DNA of 64,000 nt from Balaenoptera acutorostrata (taxonomy: Eukaryota > Chordata > Mammalia > Artiodactyla > Balaenopteridae): the NCBI RefSeq assembly GCF_949987535.1, contig NC_080079.1, forward strand, positions 53,245,000 to 53,308,999, written 5' to 3'. Both the position numbers and the translations under genes were made by a program. This document shows, in pieces, positions 58,050 through 64,000 of this stretch. Numbering within the stretch: the stretch's first letter is position 1; each line of letters begins with the position of its first letter. The notes beneath the pieces are model-generated. The model saw only the letters and a program-made list of their open reading frames with translations, was not told the origin of the DNA and searched no databases.

Positions 58050-58785
58050 TTAATGGTGATTTGTGAATGTCAAGATTATTTTATTCTTTTTAATTTGCTT
58101 TTTAATACCAGGATGTAGTATTTTTATCAAAAAAAAGGTACATTTTAAAATGATGTAATAATACGAGGTACAATTTGAAAATCTTGAAGGAAATAGAAGA
58201 GAATAGCTACTATATGTAGAAGCTTCAGTGCATGAGATAGATTTAATGACAGTTTCCAGCATCACCTCTTGTATATGTAGCATATTTCTGCCTCTGTATA
58301 CTGCTGCTCATAATTAATGTTGATAATAGCACCACAGTTTCCAGAACTTCCTGCCTATTTGCTGCTTCCAGACACATCACTATCTTATTAAGTATTAATT
58401 TCCATCTGATAAAACACGATGTTCTTTAAGCTAGCCTAATTCATCCATTTGTCACAAACCCATGGACAACCTAATTGTATCAAACCAGTTCTCCCAGATC
58501 ATCCCCACTTATTTCTAACCTGCTCCTATTTACATCAAGTTCATATATAGTTTTGAAACTTGGCTTTTTGTCATAGTACATCTATTCACCATCTGGTTTA
58601 CACAACTGCTATCTTTGACTTTCTTTCAAGGGCTTTGTTTGAACTTTTTCTCCTCACTTTTTTCCTGCTTCATGAAACAAACTCTGTCCATGATGACCCC
58701 TCAGGAGCCCGATTCCCTGCACCAGCCCATCAGCTGGGAGTCTGCCACGCTGAATACATTTTCTGGTAAGGAGGCTTCCTTTAGA
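58050..58785. other. No feature recognised
   Basis: No gene or repeat could be supported. Confidence 0.4.
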
Positions 58786-58787
58786 GG

Positions 58788-59000
58788 CCACACAGGATAG
58801 TGGTTATGTGCCTAATGTTTGGAGTAATATAGCCGGAGTCCTAATGTAAGTTCTGCCTTTTTCTGGTAGATGACCTGGGAGTCCCCCGATTCTCAGTTTC
58901 CTGGTCTGTTTAATGGAGATCAGCCTGCCTTCCTTCTAAGGTTGTTGTAGGGATAAAATGATATAACTTATGTCGAGTGCTTACCCTAATGTTAGCTGTA
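58788..59000 (+). mobile_element. MIR SINE
   Basis: 'acacaggatagtggttatgtgcc' (58790-58812), 'gatgacctgggagtcccccgattctcagtttcctgg' (58869-58904) and 'aaggttgttgtagggataaaatgata' (58939-58964) follow the MIR order over its near full length. Confidence 0.75.
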
Positions 59001-59004
59001 GAGG

Positions 59005-59995
59005 AAATGTTTACTCAGGGTGACTTTCATTTATTATAAAATCGCAAAAGCAAAGACTGTTCTAGGAAACATAACGTAGGGCAAATTCTGTGGCGAAAAT
59101 TACTCTTTCCAGACTAATGACTTTAAAATATACTTTTACTCTTATGTCCGTGAGAAGTGGTGGCCGAAACTACCTGTTTTGAGTGCCTGCCAATGTCTTG
59201 AATCGCGTTTTCCTGCCTCTGAGAGATATTTTAAATTGCCCCATAGGCAATTCTCAGTCCTCAGAAAAACTCTTTTATTCTGTTTCCATGAGACACTTCC
59301 TCTTCAACCCCAAAATGTGGATGAAGAAGCTTTCCCAACACAGAGGAACACGAGTCAACTGCAAATAGGAAGACACTGTTTATGGAGCATATTTCTTTTG
59401 GAAGAATCATTGTCACATATCTGACTCAACACTTATTTCTAGAAGAACAAGTTGTTCAGGAAGGAAATCTATTTCCATATCTGAAATGAAAGTTTTATTT
59501 AAGAAGTGCAATCGGAATAAATCACGCAAGAGAAAGTGGTTAGAATGCACAGCTGCTGGTTTCAAATTTAACACTAGTTGTTAAATATGAAAAAGTAGCT
59601 GGGAAAGTTTCAATTCTAGATCCGCTGAGTAGCTTCAGGGCACAGGCAAGTGTTCTTGATTCCTAGCTCTCTTTGCAAGGGCCTTTGTGCAGAAGCTCTG
59701 TGGCTTTCAAACAAGCAACAACCAACCAGCGAAAACCCATGGTGCATCTTGGGTTGGGATTTTGAGGCGTGACCCTGAGAGTTTTCTAAGCAAAGTGAGT
59801 GAGAGTGTTTGTGGCTGCTATGTTGAACAAAAACAAAATAGAAAGGGATGCTGATCTGAGTGGATCTAGAAGTAGATGGAGATTAAGATATTAGACCCAA
59901 GGCTCTGTATTCAGGGGAACTCCTGGACAGAGACCCACAGCCTGACACCTTTTGATGCACTGTATGGAGTTTGATCATCTTACCAGGCATATCCT
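59005..59995. other. No feature recognised
   Basis: Frames of 61 and 81 residues near 59.2-59.4 kb show no domain. The sequence looks unique. Confidence 0.4.
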
Positions 59996-59998
59996 CAC

Positions 59999-60262
59999 TT
60001 TCAGGATTCTCCCTCTCATCTCACTACCTTGTTCTCTAACTCTACTTCCCTCAGCCTTTTTCACATTCTTTCTCTTCTCTATTTCTTTTATCTTCCCCTT
60101 TTGCTTTTTCCTCCTTATATCTTCTCAAATACTGTTTTTCTCCAAGGTTTCTGCAGCCTCTTTTTCTTCTCCTCCCCACTTATTTCTCCCCATTTTTTCT
60201 ATCTTTTCTTTACATCTTCTCATACCTCTTTCTCTTTATTCCCTATTTTCTCTTCTTTTTGT
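59999..60262 (+). repeat. Pyrimidine-rich tract, non-tandem
   Basis: About 260 bases mostly C and T without clear unit repetition. The frames of about 106-112 residues across it are rich in L, F and S because of this composition. Confidence 0.8.
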
Positions 60263-60289
60263 CACCAATTGAATGAGGAGTGGAAAATA

Positions 60290-60570
60290 TACCTTACCAT
60301 GATTGCACTGTGTTTGCCACATCTTCATGAAACCTCTTCTTATTCCTGCTTCCCTGGATTTTCCTAATACTCCATCCAGTTTGTCTCTGATTTGTCCTTG
60401 CCTCCCTCCATCCAGCAATCTGAGCACCTATCTACTCTCCTGCATCCCAGTGGAAGCTCCTTGTGCAAAAGAATAATGTCTTCTCCATCACTGCCTCCTC
60501 CATAACGCTTAGCATAATGGCTTGCAATTGGTAGAAATATTTATTCAATAAATATTCCTGAATATACACA
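60290..60570 (+). mobile_element. L2-like LINE 3' end
   Basis: 'ggaagctccttgtgcaaaagaataatgtc', 'cataacgcttagcataatggcttgc' and 'aaatatttattcaataaatattcctgaat' at the L2 terminus. Confidence 0.65.
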
Positions 60571-60574
60571 TAAA

Positions 60575-61180
60575 ATGGTTAACATGACAATTTAATATGT
60601 GATCAGCAGCTGCAAGTTTTTATCTGCTGAGAAAGTTCTACAAATAGTGCTCTCTATTCTGCTAAAAAGAGATTTATTTCCAAGATAAATTTCCAAGGAA
60701 CTGTTGTTTCAAAAAAAAACTTATTATTTAGAGAGTATGAGTTTAGAACCAGAGTCACCACTGTATTTTTCATTAAGCATACAGGGGCCTTAATGAATGC
60801 ACTGGCTGGGGTTAGGGAGAAAGGAATGAGCCAGACCATGGTCCTGGGAACCTGGAGGAATGTTTGGGACCTGAGTCACCCCATATGATAGATATGGTAT
60901 AGTCCAAATGATAATATTTGAGAGATTTTGATGAATTTACTTTATTGTTTGATTTCAGAATTTTAAAGTGAGCTCAATATAGATCTCTTCTCCACTTCCT
61001 CTTCTTTCAAGAGCAAGGGAGAAGATAAATTAGATCCAAATGGTGAGTATTTTAGCTTTTACTGTGGCAGGCAAAGATGTAAACTTACCCTGGGTATGTG
61101 GGATTTTTGTGTGATGTCACTCGTAGTTAACGCAAAAGTACTAAAAATGACCTAAGAGGCCTTAGGTGATCTCTGCCATA
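60575..61180. other. No feature recognised
   Basis: No gene or repeat identified. Confidence 0.4.
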
Positions 61181-61184
61181 TCTT

Positions 61185-61720
61185 CTTCTCCCCCACCCCT
61201 ACAAGTCTTTGGTCTCATATTTTTCTACTATTTCTCTCCACTCCAGCCATTATTTCTTCAGTAGGCTGGGCATAGGTTTGCTCCCACGTCGGGGTTTTTT
61301 GCCCTCTGCCAAGAATGCTTTTCCCCATATGGCCTCATGGCTCCATCCCTCTATTCTTTTAGGTCATTAGTTAGAAGTCATTTTCTTAGGCCTTTCCTCT
61401 TCACCTTCCCTAAAACTGTGAAACCTCTTACTTTATATCATTCTTTCATACTTTCTCTTTTTATTTTTCACTCATTATATACACTCTAACGTTGCATATC
61501 AGCTTACTCAGGACTAGTTTCATGGCCCCAAGCTTGGTTTTATGCTCTGCTAGTACCATCTTTAAATTCGTAATAACTTTTGAACAAGGGCCTTGTGTTT
61601 TCAATTGGCGTTGGGCTCTGCAGATTATGTAGCCAGTTCTGAGTTTACTTACTTTTAATATTGCCTGTCTCACCTCTAGAATATAAGCTGGTTGGAGGCT
61701 GTGATTTACATATTTTTTGA
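61185..61720 (+). mobile_element. L2-like LINE fragment with an internal unidentified insert
   Basis: 'gccaagaatgcttttccccatatggcctcatggctcc' (61308-61344) and 'gtcattttcttaggcctttcctcttcacc' are L2, as is 'ctctagaatataagctggttggagg' (61674-61698). The piece between (about 61490-61650, 'taccatctttaaattcgtaataacttttgaacaagg') reads as a different old repeat. Confidence 0.6.
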
Positions 61721-61892
61721 GCATTTTATACATGTTTGAAAAATATTAGTATAATAAATAAGTTAATAAATGGAGCAATGAGTCTGGTAGGTATAAATTT
61801 AGTGGATTTCTTGCTTGTATTTTTCTTATATATTTTTTACTATGCATAAAAATACGTATTGGAAGGGGGGTTTGTGCTGTTATTTATGTAGT

Positions 61893-62102
61893 AAAAGTTA
61901 ACCAGGAACCTACTCTATAGCACAGGGAACTCTACTTAGTGGTCTGTGGTGACCTAAATGGGAAGGAAATCTAAAAAAGAGTAGATATATACATATATAT
62001 ATGTGTAACTTCTTCACTTTGCTGTACAGCAGAAACTAACACAACATTGCAAAGCAACTATACTCCAATAAAAATTAAAACAAAAAAATAAAATTAAAAA
62101 AA
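61893..62102 (+). mobile_element. L1 3' end fragment
   Basis: 'ctatagcacagggaactctacttag', 'gtgtaacttcttcactttgctgtacagcagaaactaacacaacattgcaaagcaactatactccaataaaa' and an A-rich tail. Confidence 0.88.
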
Positions 62103-62459
62103 AAACCAAGGTTGGAGAAATTAAAAAAGCCAAAGCATTGTGCATTTTTAGAAATATATGCTGGAAATCATGGCATTGCACTGTGGGTCTCTGAAGGCAC
62201 AGGCTCAGGGAGTACCTATAGAAGTATATATATGGTAATATACACATAACATAAAATTTACCATTTTAGCCATTTTCAAGTGTACGATTCAGTGGCATTA
62301 GGTACATTCACATTGTTGTACAACTATCATTACCAACCATCTCCATAACATGTTCATCTTCCCAGATGAAATGGGGAATTCCTAATTCTCCCTCTACCCC
62401 AGCTCCTGGCAATCACCATTCTGCTTTCTGTCTCTATGAATTTGACTACTGAAGTTACT

Positions 62460-64000
62460 TCATATAAGTAGAATCATACAATATACGTCCTTCTGAGCTT
62501 CAAGGTGCATCCATATTTTAACATGTGGCAGAATTTCTTTCCTTGTTAAGACTGAATAATATTCCATTGGATATAGAGGCCACATTTTTTTAATCAATTC
62601 ACACATTGATGAACACTGGAGTTGCTTCCACCTTTTGGCTTTGTGAATAATGCTGCTATGAACATGGGTGTACAAATGTTTGAGTCCCTGCTTTAAATTC
62701 TTTTGGGTTTTAACCCAGAAGTGGAATTTTCAGATCATACGGTGATTCTATGTTTAGTGTTTTGAAGAATCATCTTACTGTTTTCCATAGCAACTGCACC
62801 ATTTTACATTCACATCACCAACACAAACAGGTTCCAATTTCTCCAGATTCTCACCAACATTGTTGACTTTTTATAATATCCATCATAATTGAGGGTCATT
62901 TCCCTAATGATTAGTGATGTTGAACATTCTTTCATGTGCTTATTGGCTATTTGCATATCTTCTTTGGAGTCATATCTATTCAAGTCCTTTGTCATTTTTA
63001 AAATCAGATTGTTGTTGTTGCTGAGTTGTAAGAGTTCTTTATATATTCTGAATATTAATCTCTCATCAGATATATTATTTGCAAATATTTTCTACCATTC
63101 CATGGGTTGCCTTTTCACTCTGTTGACAATGTCTTTCTTTAAAGATTTAAAAAAATATTTATTTTATATTATTTATTTATTTTTGGTTGTGTTGGATCTT
63201 CGTTGCTGTTCACAGGCTGTCTCTAGTTGCGGCAAGCGGGGGCTACTCTTCGTTGAGGTGTGCAGGCTTCTCATTATGGTGGCTTATCTTGTTGCGGAAC
63301 ACGGGCTCTAGGCGTGCAGGCTTCAGTAGTTGTGGCTCGCGGGCTCTAGAGTGCAGGCTCAGTAGTTGTGGTGCATGGGCTTAGTTGCTCTGTGGCATGT
63401 GGGATCTTCCCGGCCCAGGGATCGAACCTGTGTCCCCTGCATTGGCAGGAGGATTCTTAACCACCGCACCACCAGGGAAGTCCCGACACGGTCTTTTGAT
63501 GCACAAAATTTAAGATTTTGAGGTAATCCAATTAATTTTTTTATTTTGTTGCCTGTACAAATCCAATGTCATGAAACTTTTTCTGTGTTTTCTTCTAAGA
63601 GTTTTATCGTTTTGACTCTTACTTTTAGGTCTTTGAGCCATTTTGAGTTAATTTTTGTGTATAATATAAGGTAAAAGTACTACTTCATTCCTTTACATAT
63701 GGATATCCAGTTTTTTCTAACACCATTTATTGAAAAGACTGTCTGTTCCCCATGGAAAGGTGTTGGCACTATATATATGAGCATTTGTTTCTGGTATCTC
63801 TATTTTACTTCCTTGGTCTATATGTCTTTATGCTAATTCCACAGTATTTTGATTATTGAAGCTTTGTAGTAAGTTTCAAAATCAGAAAGTGTGAGACCTC
63901 CAACTTTGTTCCTCTTTTTCAAGATTGTTTTAGCTGTTTGAGGTTTCTTGAAATTCCAGGGTACATGGGGCCTTGAAGTAAATGTAAGTCATTTCGGTTC
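62460..64000 (-). pseudogene. Old L1 ORF2 remnant, partial at the window edge
   Basis: Frames such as 62460-62675 (with MEYYSVLTRKE) and 62810-62995 ([15 protein letters not shown]) match ORF2 C-terminal blocks in the right order on the minus strand. The FADD region would lie beyond position 64000. Multiple stops and a SINE prevent any product. Confidence 0.75.
63138..63484 (-). mobile_element. CHR-type SINE, long form with internal repeat
   Basis: Minus-strand head 'gggacttccctggtggtgcggtgg' at 63484. The body contains two copies of a 'gcaggct(t)cagtagttgtgg' unit (63317-63337 and 63353-63371), which marks a longer subfamily. Duplication 'gacaatgtctttc' (63125-63137) and 'gacacggtctttt' (63485-63497), 10 of 13 identical. 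Confidence 0.88.

Larger units (their letters stand above)
62225..64000 (-). mobile_element. Old L1M-type LINE, runs off the window, split by a SINE
   Basis: Antisense 3' UTR ('acataacataaaatttaccattttagcc', 62246-62273), then ORF2 end and RT direction to the right edge. 'gagttttatcgttttgactcttacttttaggtctttgagcc' (63598-63638) and 'gtagtaagtttcaaaatcagaaagtgtgagacctccaac' (63867-63905) are typical ORF2 landmarks. Decayed. Confidence 0.8.

Overview
This window reads as nuclear DNA of a cetartiodactyl mammal, most likely a cetacean or close relative. It carries several tRNA-derived SINEs of the CHR type (the 'ccctggtgg..cagtggtt' head, 'gggttcga' B-box and 'ggaagatcccacatg' body). I see no BovB or Bov-tA sequence, which a ruminant would be expected to show. 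The species call is inference. I found no intact protein-coding gene and no convincing exon. The long open frames are fragments of transposon proteins or chance frames in low-complexity DNA. Layout, left to right. From 0 to 6.8 kb there are two short SINEs and pieces of old L2 and L1. From 6.8 to 9.9 kb lies a 5'-truncated L1 on the minus strand, followed by older L1-like sequence to 10.8 kb. From 11.5 to 14.6 kb lies an MLT1-like MaLR retroelement that still has two LTRs and an internal region, split by a MER1-type hAT transposon with a perfect 8-bp target duplication. From 16.9 to 30.5 kb two near full-length minus-strand L1s are nested: the inner one sits inside the ORF2 of the outer one and itself holds a SINE, and imperfect target duplications bound both. 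From 31.4 to 32.2 kb is a broken relative of ZMYM1-like/hAT dimerisation-domain proteins. From 33.4 to 37.8 kb there is an L1 3' end followed by about 3 kb of old, probably retroviral-like sequence that I cannot name. From 37.8 to 45.5 kb are SINEs, MIR, L2, old L1 and a 70-bp mariner MITE. From 45.8 to 52.6 kb are old L1 copies and, at 48.84-49.13 kb, a U6 snRNA pseudogene fused to an L1 3' end. From 53.6 to 58.0 kb are two related LTRs, an old L1/HAL1 ORF1 piece with a SINE in it, and a pyrimidine tract of about 290 bases. From 58 to 64 kb are MIR, L2 and an old minus-strand L1 split by a SINE. The elements do not form a pathway. They record successive insertions: L2 and MIR first, then MaLR and old L1, then hAT and mariner, then lineage L1 and CHR SINEs. 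No new biological system is visible. The most informative loci are the U6-L1 chimera, the nested L1 pair, the ZMYM/hAT-like pseudogene and the MaLR/MER1 nest.
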